A stretch of DNA of 34,853 bases from Pseudoflavonifractor sp. (GCA_023667145.1 JAMPAQ010000001.1:887186-922038); one strand, 5' to 3'. Positions 1 through 5,433 are shown, counted from the first letter of the stretch. The notes: a model not told the origin generated them from the sequence alone. A program made the numbers and translations.

Positions 1-250
1 CCGTGCCGTCGCGATGCCGCGCATGGCGGACCCGCGCCCACGCGTGCCGCCGCCCCGCGTCACAATATATACGCTCCCCCCATTATATTATTGCATCCCT
101 CCGCAAAAAAATCGTCCCGGCCCCCAGTCCCGCCGACCCGGGCACCGCGTCGGTCACGGCACGCGGGGGATGTCGCGTGACGCAGGCCATCGGGCCGGAC
201 GCGGCGGGACGTAGGGACGTGTTGCAAAACCTAAAAATCACGTGCAACTT
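1..250. other. GC-rich non-coding edge of accessory island
   Basis: No gene is supported here. Open frames exist on both strands, but they lack a recognisable family, a promoter or a consistent start, and they run into the repeat DNA that follows. The last 30 bases (about 219-250) resemble the flank of the palindromic element near 4659-4701, so they may belong to the repeat that starts at 251. Confidence 0.5.
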
Positions 251-325
251 GTAGGGCTGCACCCTGGTGCAGCCGTTGGCTATCAGGATGTCATGGGGGG
301 CGGCTGCACCAGGGTGCATCCCTAC
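251..325 (+). repeat. Palindromic intergenic element, subtype 1 (copy A)
   Basis: Two short hairpin-forming ends face each other. The left end, 251-274, reads GTAGGG then a TGCACC/GGTGCA dyad. The right end, 302-325, is the same motif inverted and finishes in CCCTAC. The spacer starts GTTGGCTATCAGGATGT. The same ends and spacer recur at 2636-2737 and, inverted, at 4586-4658. It looks like a non-autonomous interspersed element of REP or MITE type; no mobility gene is nearby. Confidence 0.8.
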
Positions 326-386
326 AAGTAGCACGGTGATTAACACCCTCGCCACGACGGGGGTAACGGCGGGCCCCCGCCCAGGA

Positions 387-597
387 CCTCGGAGAGGTCG
401 ATTAGCTGTAGCCCCACCACGAGCGTAGGCCGTCAGGCAGCAGCGAGGCGTGGGGTAACGACGACGCGCCCCCAATCCCCACGGCCTCGGAGAGGTCGAT
501 TAGCTGTAGCCCCACCACGAGCGTAGGCCGTCAGGCAGCAGCGAGGCGTGGGGTAACGGCGGGCCCCCGCCCCACGGCCTCGGAGAGGTCGGTTAAT
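387..597 (+). repeat. Tandem intergenic repeats of about 95 bp (2 full copies plus partial)
   Basis: A unit beginning CCTCGGAGAGGTCGATTA and continuing with GTAGCCCCACCACGAGCG, then GCGAGGCGTGGGGTAACG, starts at 387 and again at 485. A truncated third copy covers 578-597. The spacings are 98 and 93 bp. Related units lie at 3032-3146, and an inverted, diverged one at about 2801-2915. Frames through these units give spurious proteins with recurring PLRG-type peptides. Confidence 0.8.
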
Positions 598-656
598 TAT
601 GGTGCGGGCGTGGGTACGTGCCGATGACGCGATGGCATTGTCGGACGGAGGGGGAA

Positions 657-688
657 TTTGTTATGTGGAAAATTTGTTGTATCTTTGT
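657..688 (+). promoter_or_regulatory. Bacteroidetes-type promoter for the 52-aa gene
   Basis: A -33 box TTTG (657-660) is followed after 19 bp by a -7 box TATCTTTG (680-687), a full match to the TAnnTTTG consensus of Bacteroidetes sigma-ABfr promoters. Transcription should start near 694, about 19 nt before the ATG at 713. This argues against the longer frame that opens at 599. Confidence 0.75.
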
Positions 689-712
689 ATTCAACAATAT
701 AGCATCAAGATT

Positions 713-871
713 ATGGCAAGACCGATAAAGGAAACCCCCGAGCTCCACGGCAAGGACGCGGAGCGCTTTGAGAAACTGATGTCGCAACCACGCCCCGCGT
801 CGGACGAGGAGCGGGAGCGGGCCCGCAAGGCCTATGAGTTGATGAAGTTCATCAGCAATTCACAGTGGTGA
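713..871 (+). CDS. Small conserved Bacteroidales protein, possible antitoxin-like (52 aa)
   Basis: This 52-residue protein starts MARPIKETPEL and is rich in charged residues: a GKDAERFEKLM stretch and then a predicted helix DEERERARKAYELMKF. The ATG at 713 was chosen because a strong promoter lies directly upstream; the frame opening at 599 would begin upstream of that promoter. I recall short proteins with the same MARPIKxTP.L.GKDA..F opening in many Bacteroidales, often beside toxin-like genes, so an antitoxin-like or DNA-binding role is possible. That is memory-based, not shown by the sequence. No toxin follows directly; the next recognisable pieces are an Abi-like fragment and the DUF3800 unit. 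The real coding status is likely, the function is unknown. Confidence 0.65.
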   Translation: MARPIKETPELHGKDAERFEKLMSQPRPASDEERERARKAYELMKFISNSQW

Positions 872-984
872 GATATTAGCCGAAGATCCGACACGGGGCG
901 GCGGGTGATTGCGGGGACACGACTTGGGGCTAAAAAAACTAAACCCGGGGTTTGTCAATCGACAGGGACACCCGGGGGATTCCG

Positions 985-1015
985 TTGCAAAAATAATCTT
1001 TTTATCGTAACTTCG
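985..1015 (+). promoter_or_regulatory. Promoter upstream of the Abi-like remnant
   Basis: TTG (985-987) is followed after 20 bp by TAACTTCG (1008-1015), one mismatch from the TAnnTTTG -7 consensus. Transcription would start about 1021, some 26 nt before the ATG at 1047. The control region therefore seems intact although the gene is not. Confidence 0.55.
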
Positions 1016-1046
1016 CAAACATGATCAGGTTAAATTCTCCAAATTC

Positions 1047-1184
1047 ATGATGACCTACGACGACTATGAGAGAGCCTTCTCCCCAGCCCGCCTTAACAGA
1101 TACCTGTACGGCTGCGGAGGCAACAAGCGTAGAGCCCTCATCCTATACAAACAATTCGTACTGGGAACGAAAAAACATTTGTGA
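1047..1184 (+). pseudogene. N-terminal remnant of an Abi-family (Abi_2) protein
   Basis: This 45-codon frame reads MMTYDDYERAFSPARLNRYL, then YGCGGNKRRALILYK, then a short unrelated end and TGA. The SPAR/RYL/C.G...RA..LY pattern is how Bacteroidetes Abi_2 (AbiD/AbiF-like abortive infection) proteins begin; intact members are usually about 200-350 residues. The family match stops at LYK, roughly 1149, and no continuation appears in any frame before the promoter at 1188, nor after the DUF3800 gene. The likely explanation is truncation, perhaps when the RNA-DUF3800 unit arrived or by deletion. A genuine 45-aa protein cannot be ruled out. The family assignment is from recognition of the motif pattern, without a search. 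Confidence 0.55.
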
Positions 1185-1187
1185 TTG

Positions 1188-1219
1188 TTTGGTGTTTTAA
1201 AGAAAAGGCAGTATATTTG
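1188..1219 (+). promoter_or_regulatory. Promoter of the DUF3800-associated RNA
   Basis: TTTG (1188-1191) is followed after 20 bp by TATATTTG (1212-1219), a perfect Bacteroidetes -33/-7 pair. It lies just after the stop of the Abi-like fragment and predicts a start near 1225-1227, so the transcript begins with the structured RNA. Confidence 0.75.
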
Positions 1220-1225
1220 TCAAAC

Positions 1226-1311
1226 AATATTGGCAGGTAAATCCTGAGGCAAGAGTGATAAGTGTCATAAGTGTGGTCTAAACACACCTCTTTCAGGGTC
1301 TGCCTTTTTTT
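1226..1311 (+). ncRNA. Structured RNA upstream of DUF3800 gene, ending in an intrinsic terminator
   Basis: This compact RNA of about 86 nt lies between a perfect promoter and a seven-T tract (1305-1311). An outer stem GGCAG (1232-1236) pairs with CTGCC (1300-1304). Inside it CCTGA (1243-1247) can pair with TCAGG (1293-1297) and GTGTG (1271-1275) with CACAC (1283-1287). An alternative fold has CAGG (1234-1237) with CCTG (1243-1246), AGGCA (1247-1251) with TGCCT (1301-1305) and AGAG (1252-1255) with CTCT (1288-1291). Both folds place the last stem directly before the U tract. Several DUF3800 RNA motifs, conserved RNAs located upstream of DUF3800 genes, have been reported from comparative genomics; this matches in position and size. 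Whether it is a trans-acting RNA or an attenuator for the gene 21 nt downstream is open. Confidence 0.7.
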
Positions 1312-1332
1312 ATATCCCTACAACAAGCATAT

Positions 1333-1986
1333 ATGGCAGCAAACGTATACCTGGATGAGAGTGGCGACTTAGGGTGGATACTCGACAAGCCCTACCGCCA
1401 CGGAGGGTCGAGCAGGTATCTGACAATCGCATTTGCGGTATGTCCGTCGGAGAAACGGCACCTGCTGCGGCGCATTGTGGTGGACGTGTACCGCCGCGTG
1501 GGATGCGAGCCCAAGAAAGAACTCAAGGGCAGCTCGCTGTCTGTATCGACAAAATGTTTTTTTGCCGAGAGGGTCAGGAAGCTGGTGAGCATGAACCCGG
1601 ATATCGCGATAGGGTCAATCACGGTCAACAAGAGCAAGGTGCAGCTCCACATCCGCGAGGATGGCAATAACCTGTACAATTATATGATAAGGCTGGCTGT
1701 GCTGCCCATGGTCAAGGGAGAGCCGGTGGTCAATCTCATAAGGGACAACAAGACGATAAAGGTAAGGTCGGGAAACAGCCTGATAGACTATCTACAGACG
1801 ACAATGTGGTTTGACCTGTCGTGCCACACAAAGATTGTGGACATCCCATCGGACAGCAAGCAGGTGAAAAATCTCATCTTCATAGACTGGATGAACAATC
1901 TGATATGGGGACGGTATGAGGACAACTCGACGGAGCCATACGAGATTATCAAGAATGTGATAACATCCAAGAAGCTGTTTTTCTGA
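1333..1986 (+). CDS. DUF3800 domain protein
   Basis: This 217-residue protein opens with YLDESGDLG (residues 6-14), the N-terminal acidic DESG motif typical of DUF3800 (PF12686). Other family-like features are an ELKG turn (63-66), an IRDNK acidic site near 137-140 and a late D-W segment (FIDWMNNLIWGRYE) where family members carry a conserved Asp before a hydrophobic helix. It has no signal peptide or membrane segment. The biochemical role of DUF3800 is not settled; the acidic motifs suggest metal binding and perhaps a nuclease. The start is the ATG 21 nt after the RNA terminator, so expression depends on readthrough of the RNA unit or an unseen promoter. The neighbours (Abi remnant, HicBA, repeats) point to a mobile or defence setting. 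The family call is firm, the function is not. Confidence 0.85.
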   Translation: MAANVYLDESGDLGWILDKPYRHGGSSRYLTIAFAVCPSEKRHLLRRIVVDVYRRVGCEPKKELKGSSLSVSTKCFFAERVRKLVSMNPDIAIGSITVNKSKVQLHIREDGNNLYNYMIRLAVLPMVKGEPVVNLIRDNKTIKVRSGNSLIDYLQTTMWFDLSCHTKIVDIPSDSKQVKNLIFIDWMNNLIWGRYEDNSTEPYEIIKNVITSKKLFF

Positions 1987-2176
1987 CGCAAGGCGGGAAG
2001 TCGTTCTGAATTTGGCAGCGGGTCTATTCCCCGATTTGGCGCGTTTTCATTCCTTGATTTGGCAAATAGAGGACGGTTGGCGCGGGCCTCGTCGATGGCG
2101 GTCACGGTGGCGGCGGGTAATGGTTTTTGATTAGGGATGGGGGTGGATTGGGGCGAAAAATACCTAAATCAGGGTA

Positions 2177-2207
2177 TTGGGGAGGCGGGGGGATAGTTGT
2201 AATTTTG
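2177..2207 (+). promoter_or_regulatory. Orphan promoter
   Basis: TTG (2177-2179), 20 bp, then TAATTTTG (2200-2207) fits the -33/-7 consensus fully in the -7 box. No recognisable gene follows. A frame from the ATG at 2237 runs into the minisatellite and gives a repetitive peptide, so it is not credited. The stretch 1987-2176 before it holds only degenerate CCCCGATTTGGC-type repeat pieces. Confidence 0.5.
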
Positions 2208-2212
2208 CATAC

Positions 2213-2380
2213 AGATAATTATACGAATATTGCGCCATGAATCACTGCGGCGCTCTCTCCCCCACCCTCGCGGCGGGACGCGGGAAGCGACGGCGAGTAA
2301 TCTATTTTATTCTTAACGCTATTGTTTTATACGGCACGGGCGGCGGGTTTGTGAAAACCCCGCCGCCCATCGCATTTTCG
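2213..2380 (+). ncRNA. Candidate short transcript ending in a strong GC hairpin
   Basis: The orphan promoter would start a transcript near 2213. At 2338-2347 GGGCGGCGGG pairs perfectly with CCCGCCGCCC at 2359-2368, with an inner TTT/AAA extension. Only a weak T-rich stretch follows (ATTTTC near 2374), so termination efficiency is uncertain. It could be a small RNA, the leader of a decayed gene, or chance. Confidence 0.25.
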
Positions 2381-2391
2381 CCCCCCGCCCC

Positions 2392-2659
2392 GGGGAGGAC
2401 GCGGTTTCATCCCCGATTTGGCGCGGCGGACGCGTCGGGACATCGGACATCGGGGCATCGGACATCGGGACGTCGGACATCGGGGCATCGGACATCGGGA
2501 CGTATTGCGCCCACAAAGTAGGGCTGCACCATGGTGCAGCTGCGCCGGCCCGCGGGGAGGACGCGCTTTCATTCCCCGATTTGGCGCGCGGGACGCGTCG
2601 GGACGCAGAATATCGGGACATATTGCGCCCACTAAGTAGGGCTGCACCATGGTGCAGCC
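2392..2659 (+). repeat. Imperfect direct repeat carrying a palindromic element end
   Basis: Copy one (2392-2541) and copy two (2554-2659) share GGGGAGGACGCG, then TTTCAT(T)CCCCGATTTGGCGCG, then GACGCGTCGGGAC, and finish with TATTGCGCCCAC and a GTAGGGCTGCACCATGGTGC palindromic end. Copy one is longer because it contains the ATCGG minisatellite at 2437-2503. A diverged piece lies at about 2020-2065. No coding function is assigned. Confidence 0.7.
2437..2503 (+). repeat. ATCGG minisatellite with 30-bp higher-order period
   Basis: Short units of GGACATC, GGGGCATC and GGACGTC alternate. A 30-bp block starting ACATCGGGGCATC at 2447 recurs at 2477 almost in full. Translated it gives MSDAP/MSDVP or TSGHR peptide repeats in overlapping frames on both strands, which explains the spurious frames here. 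Confidence 0.8.
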
Positions 2660-2737
2660 GTTGGTTAGCAGGACGTGATGGTGCAACCGTTGACTAGCAG
2701 GATGTTATGAGGCGGATGCACCAGGGTGCATCCCTAC
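2636..2737 (+). repeat. Palindromic intergenic element, subtype 1 (copy B, expanded spacer)
   Basis: The left end (2636-2659) is GTAGGG plus a TGCACC/GGTGCA dyad and the right end (2714-2737) is its inverted counterpart ending CCCTAC. The spacer holds two successive versions of the GTTGGTTAGCAGGACGTGATG sequence (near 2660 and 2689), so it is longer than in the other copies and seems internally duplicated. A solitary end lies at 2518-2541. Confidence 0.75.
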
Positions 2738-2800
2738 TTTGGAGGTTTTGCGACACCCTCACCGCGACGGCGGCACGGCATGGTCAGACGGAGGGGGGAA

Positions 2801-3146
2801 TTAACGGACCTCTCCGAGGCCCATCCTGTGGGCGCAATCCAAACCCCACGCCTCGGCGTGACGGCGGGCGATATGCCCGCCGCGCCATCGCCTCGTGGTG
2901 GGGCTTCAACTAACCCGCGTCTTCGACGCTCTGTCCGCCCCGTGGGCCTCCTCGCCCCCGCCACGGCTAAAAGGCGAATGCCACGCCCGCCGGGGGATGG
3001 TGGCACGGAACGCGCCTCGCCCCACCGATGGCCTCGGAGAGGCCGATTAGTTGTAGCCCCACCACGAGCGAAGTCCGTCAGGCCACAGCGAGGCGTGGGG
3101 TTCCGTGGTACCTCCCCCGCCCACGGCCTCGGAGAGGTCGATTAAT
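2801..3146. repeat. Further copies of the 95-bp repeat, in both orientations
   Basis: An inverted, diverged copy spans about 2801-2915 (CCTCTCCGAGG at 2809, CGCCTCGTGGTGGGGC near 2890). A direct copy runs 3032-3126 and a truncated one 3127-3146, which ends GAGAGGTCGATTAAT. The DNA between them (2916-3031) is very GC-rich, and I see no gene in it. The region 3147-3228 runs into the hicA 3' end and has no feature. Confidence 0.65.
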
Positions 3147-3228
3147 CGCTCGGCGGGATGGAGGACATTGTGACGGGCGCGGCGGGCCGAACACGGCGGG
3201 GGGGCGGCACGCACGGGGGATTGGCGGG

Positions 3229-3468
3229 TTAGTCGCAGAACAATATGCGGAAAAAGTCGTCTTTGGATAGGGCCAAGGTGCGCAACGTGTTCTTGATGAT
3301 AAATTCGGGAACGGGGTCGACGTGGGTCTGGACGATGATGGGGCGCAACAATCCGCGCTTAGTCCACTTCTCATGGCCTCCGCTTATCGAGGCCGACGTG
3401 CAACCTGCCTTGCGGAGAAACAGCCGGAAGTCGGCCAAAGGGATGTTTGACAATCGCCTCGTGTTCAT
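3229..3468 (-). CDS. hicA: HicA-like toxin (mRNA interferase)
   Basis: This 79-residue protein is of the HicA/YcfA type. An N-terminal helix (LADFRLFLRKAGC) is followed by SGGHEKWTKRG with the catalytic His at 32, then RPIIVQTHVDPVPEFIIKN and a C-terminal SKDDFFRIL helix. HicA toxins fold as small dsRBD-like domains that cut mRNA; the GGHEKW stretch matches the active-site loop. The length is normal. The gene lies 4 nt after the hicB-like stop, so the pair is one antitoxin-first operon, the less common order. It should be silenced by the HicB partner. The family call is confident; activity is inferred from the intact His. Confidence 0.85.
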   Translation of the reverse strand: MNTRRLSNIPLADFRLFLRKAGCTSASISGGHEKWTKRGLLRPIIVQTHVDPVPEFIIKNTLRTLALSKDDFFRILFCD

Positions 3469-3472
3469 GGCA

Positions 3473-3850
3473 TCAGGCTATTACCGGCAATGGCATGGGT
3501 TGGGACTCTTTTCGGTAGTCCTTGTTTTCCAATATGTCGCGAAACGTATCATTGATGCGGAGCAAGGTGTCAAACGAGGGTGAGGCCATCTTGCGCTGAC
3601 GCAGAGACCTCACGCGCCAGCCATGGGCACGGAGGTCGGCGACAAGGGTCTTGTGAGAGATGCCAAAGTCGAGATACTCGGTGACCGCGATATGGAATGA
3701 TTGCCTCGCCTCCGAATCTGTGTATCCCGAACCACACAAATCAAGCGCGGGACTATATGCGATGACAACACCGTCTTCCTTAAAGATATAGACATCAAGC
3801 TTCACCGACATGCCCACCGGAGTATTACGTATTTCGTTAACAGTATTCAT
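3473..3850 (-). CDS. hicB: HicB-like antitoxin
   Basis: The core is VKLDVYIFKEDGVVIAYSP, then LDLCGSGYTDSEARQSFHIAV, the HicB ferredoxin-like strand pattern with a C-terminal helical region (LLRINDTFRDILEN) that may bind DNA. It should neutralise HicA and autoregulate. The start is uncertain. ATG codons lie at 3904, 3850 and 3811, and a longer frame opens at a TTG at 3913. A perfect TATCTTTG -7 box at 3911-3918 (minus strand) would put the transcript start near 3906, making the 3904 ATG nearly leaderless. I therefore prefer 3850 (125 aa), with 3811 also possible. It is immediately followed by hicA. Confidence 0.75.
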   Translation of the reverse strand: MNTVNEIRNTPVGMSVKLDVYIFKEDGVVIAYSPALDLCGSGYTDSEARQSFHIAVTEYLDFGISHKTLVADLRAHGWRVRSLRQRKMASPSFDTLLRINDTFRDILENKDYRKESQPMPLPVIA

Positions 3851-3910
3851 ATCAATATCGGTTGAGACCTCCGGGAAGATAAAATCAAGCCGAAAGCCAT
3901 CCATATCTGT

Positions 3911-3918
3911 CAAAGATA
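3911..3918 (-). promoter_or_regulatory. -7 box of the hicBA promoter
   Basis: On the minus strand the sequence reads TATCTTTG, a perfect TAnnTTTG. The -33 element is poor: a TTG lies only 16 bp upstream. The box is what decides against the upstream TTG and ATG starts of hicB. The gap to luxS (to 4059) shows nothing else. Confidence 0.45.
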
Positions 3919-4059
3919 CAGAAAAATAATATCACAAGCCCCCATTTTAATGATTTTTATCAATTTGCCGATATGGCGTAACTATACGGCCTGCGGTACA
4001 TCATTGGCGACAGGATGGTCGGGGGCGAGGGGACGGCAGGGGTAATTTTGCAGATGGGG

Positions 4060-4545
4060 TCAATCGGCGGGGTAGGTGAGGTTGGCCGGGCGGGCGGGGA
4101 TGAGGACCTCGTCGAGATAGCGGCGGGCGGCGGCGCGGGCGGCGGGGAGGTCCATGAAGGTGTAGTTGCCGCAGTCGCGGGGGGTAGCGCCGGGGATGGG
4201 GCCGTCGAAGGTGGCGATGAAGCCGAAGGTGTCGCGCAGCAGGGGGAGGATGTCGGCGGGGGTGAGGTCGCCGGCGAGGATGAGGTAGTTGCCGGTGCAG
4301 CAGCCCATGGGGCCCCAGTAGATGACGCGTGAGGCCCAGAGGGTGTGGTTGCGCAGGTAGGTGGCGGCGAGGTGCTCGATGGCGTGGAGCGCCTCGGGGG
4401 CGAGGGCCGCCTCGCGGTTGGGTTCGGTCATGCGCACGTCAAAGGTGGTGATGACGTCGCCGGAGGGGGTGACATCGCGGCGGGAAACGTAAACCCCGCG
4501 CAAGAGCGCGAGGTGGTTGACAGTAAAGCTGGGTATCTTTCGCAT
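4060..4545 (-). CDS. luxS: S-ribosylhomocysteine lyase LuxS
   Basis: LuxS converts S-ribosylhomocysteine to homocysteine and DPD, the precursor of AI-2. The 161-residue protein starts MRKIPSFTVNH, the standard LuxS opening. The frame could extend upstream to 4629, but that part is palindromic-repeat DNA. Metal ligands are His54 and His58 in ALHAIEHL (with Glu57) and Cys125 in RDCGNY; the catalytic Cys is Cys82 in WGPMGCCTG, where the usual Arg after it is Cys. The substrate-side EPNRE is present. Length is typical. It lies downstream of mtnN on the same strand, the enzyme that makes its substrate. Codons are very GC-rich. Confidence 0.95.
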   Translation of the reverse strand: MRKIPSFTVNHLALLRGVYVSRRDVTPSGDVITTFDVRMTEPNREAALAPEALHAIEHLAATYLRNHTLWASRVIYWGPMGCCTGNYLILAGDLTPADILPLLRDTFGFIATFDGPIPGATPRDCGNYTFMDLPAARAAARRYLDEVLIPARPANLTYPAD

Positions 4546-4585
4546 ATTTATCGGGAGGAATTGGGGATTTTTTTGGTGGAAAGAC

Positions 4586-4658
4586 GTAGGGATGCACCAT
4601 GGTGCATCCGCCTCATAACGCCCTGACAACCAACGGATGCACCAGGGTGCATCCCTAC
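4586..4658 (-). repeat. Palindromic intergenic element, subtype 1 (copy C) between mtnN and luxS
   Basis: The ends at 4586-4609 and 4635-4658 each form a GGATGCACC/GGTGCATCC hairpin and are inverted to each other. The spacer is the reverse complement of that in copy B (GTTGGTTGTCAGGGCGTTAT). The adjoining 4659-4701 resembles the left flank of copy A. Because mtnN and luxS are probably co-transcribed, the element would be part of the mRNA and could affect stability or polarity. Confidence 0.8.
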
Positions 4659-4701
4659 AGTAGTACGGCGATTTTTAAGTTCTGCAACACCATCACCGAC
4701 A

Positions 4702-5376
4702 TTACGTGGCGAGGATGTCGCGGAGGAGGGCGAAGGTGTGGCGCGGGGCGTCGTCCCAGAAGTTCTCGTACTGGGAAATGTTCTCGGCTGCCCCAGGGGT
4801 GTCGCTGATGACGCGGATACAGGCAAAGGGCACCTGACGCAGGTAGCACACCTGGGCTATGGCGGCACTCTCCATATCGACGGCGAGCGCGTCGGGATAG
4901 AGGGTCTTGATGCGCTCGACCTCGTCGGGGCGGGAGACGAATATGTCGCCCGAGGCGATGAGGCCGACGCGCACGCCGCTGCGGTCGAGGCAAGGGAGCG
5001 CGAGGACAGTGGGCGCGGTGGTGAAGAAGCGGGGACATCCGGCGGCGTCGCCAGGCTCGGTGCCGGGGCCGCACCACACGTCGTGGTAGGCCACGCGGTC
5101 GGCCACGACGACATCGAGGATGCCGGCGGCGTTGCCCGCGCCTCCGGCCACGCCGGTGTTGACGACGAGGTCGGGCGAGTAGCGGTTGATGAGGGTGAGC
5201 GCCCCGATGGCGGCGTTGACCTTGCCTATGCCACACTGCATGGCCACAATCTCGCGGGAGCCTATGCGCCCGGTATGGAACATGATGCCGTCGACGGTCT
5301 CCTCGGCGGCATCGGTGAGCAGCGGCAACAGCAAGTCCATCTCCTTGCCCATCGCCACAATGATCCCGGTCTTCAT
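4702..5376 (-). CDS. mtnN: 5'-methylthioadenosine/S-adenosylhomocysteine nucleosidase
   Basis: MtnN (Pfs) hydrolyses the glycosidic bond of SAH and MTA, feeding S-ribosylhomocysteine to LuxS. The 224-residue protein has the family start MKTGIIVAMGKEMDLL with Glu12, the NTGVAGG phosphate-binding loop (73-79), VDMESAA with the ribose-binding Glu169, and RVISD with the catalytic Asp192. Length is normal for the PNP/UDP phosphorylase superfamily. The start at 5376 has a promoter about 50 bp upstream. luxS lies 156 bp downstream on the same strand with only a repeat in between, so a two-gene transmethylation-recycling unit is likely. Confidence 0.93.
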   Translation of the reverse strand: MKTGIIVAMGKEMDLLLPLLTDAAEETVDGIMFHTGRIGSREIVAMQCGIGKVNAAIGALTLINRYSPDLVVNTGVAGGAGNAAGILDVVVADRVAYHDVWCGPGTEPGDAAGCPRFFTTAPTVLALPCLDRSGVRVGLIASGDIFVSRPDEVERIKTLYPDALAVDMESAAIAQVCYLRQVPFACIRVISDTPGAAENISQYENFWDDAPRHTFALLRDILAT

Positions 5377-5425
5377 CTTATACTCAATATCAAGTTAATA
5401 CATTAATCAATGCAATACAACACTG

Positions 5426-5433
5426 CAAAAATA
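5426..5433 (-). promoter_or_regulatory. -7 box of the mtnN promoter
   Basis: The minus strand reads TATTTTTG, matching TAnnTTTG, about 50 nt upstream of the mtnN ATG. A clear TTTG -33 element was not found; the spot holds a T-rich run instead. Confidence 0.4.

Noticed and set aside
83..475. 130-residue minus-strand frame
   Set aside because: It runs through the palindromic element and the 95-bp repeat; its PTPRCC...NRPLRG peptide is a translation of repeat DNA that recurs elsewhere.
599..871. Long version (90 aa) of the small protein gene
   Set aside because: The promoter at 657-688 lies inside the added segment, so translation from 599 is unlikely.
2437..2503. Possible CRISPR array
   Set aside because: Units are contiguous without unique spacers, and no cas gene is present.
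2319..2686. Overlapping minus-strand frames with MSDAPMSDVP-type peptides
   Set aside because: The peptide repeats come from the ATCGG minisatellite, and equivalent repeats appear in other frames on both strands.
2726..3145. 139-residue plus-strand frame and the opposite 90- and 98-residue frames
   Set aside because: GC-rich repeat DNA keeps several frames open at once; there is no promoter, family or coherent start.
4738..5406. 222-residue plus-strand frame opposite mtnN
   Set aside because: It is the antisense of a conserved enzyme gene, and its Gly/Ala/Val/Asp-rich content is typical of antisense GC-rich frames.
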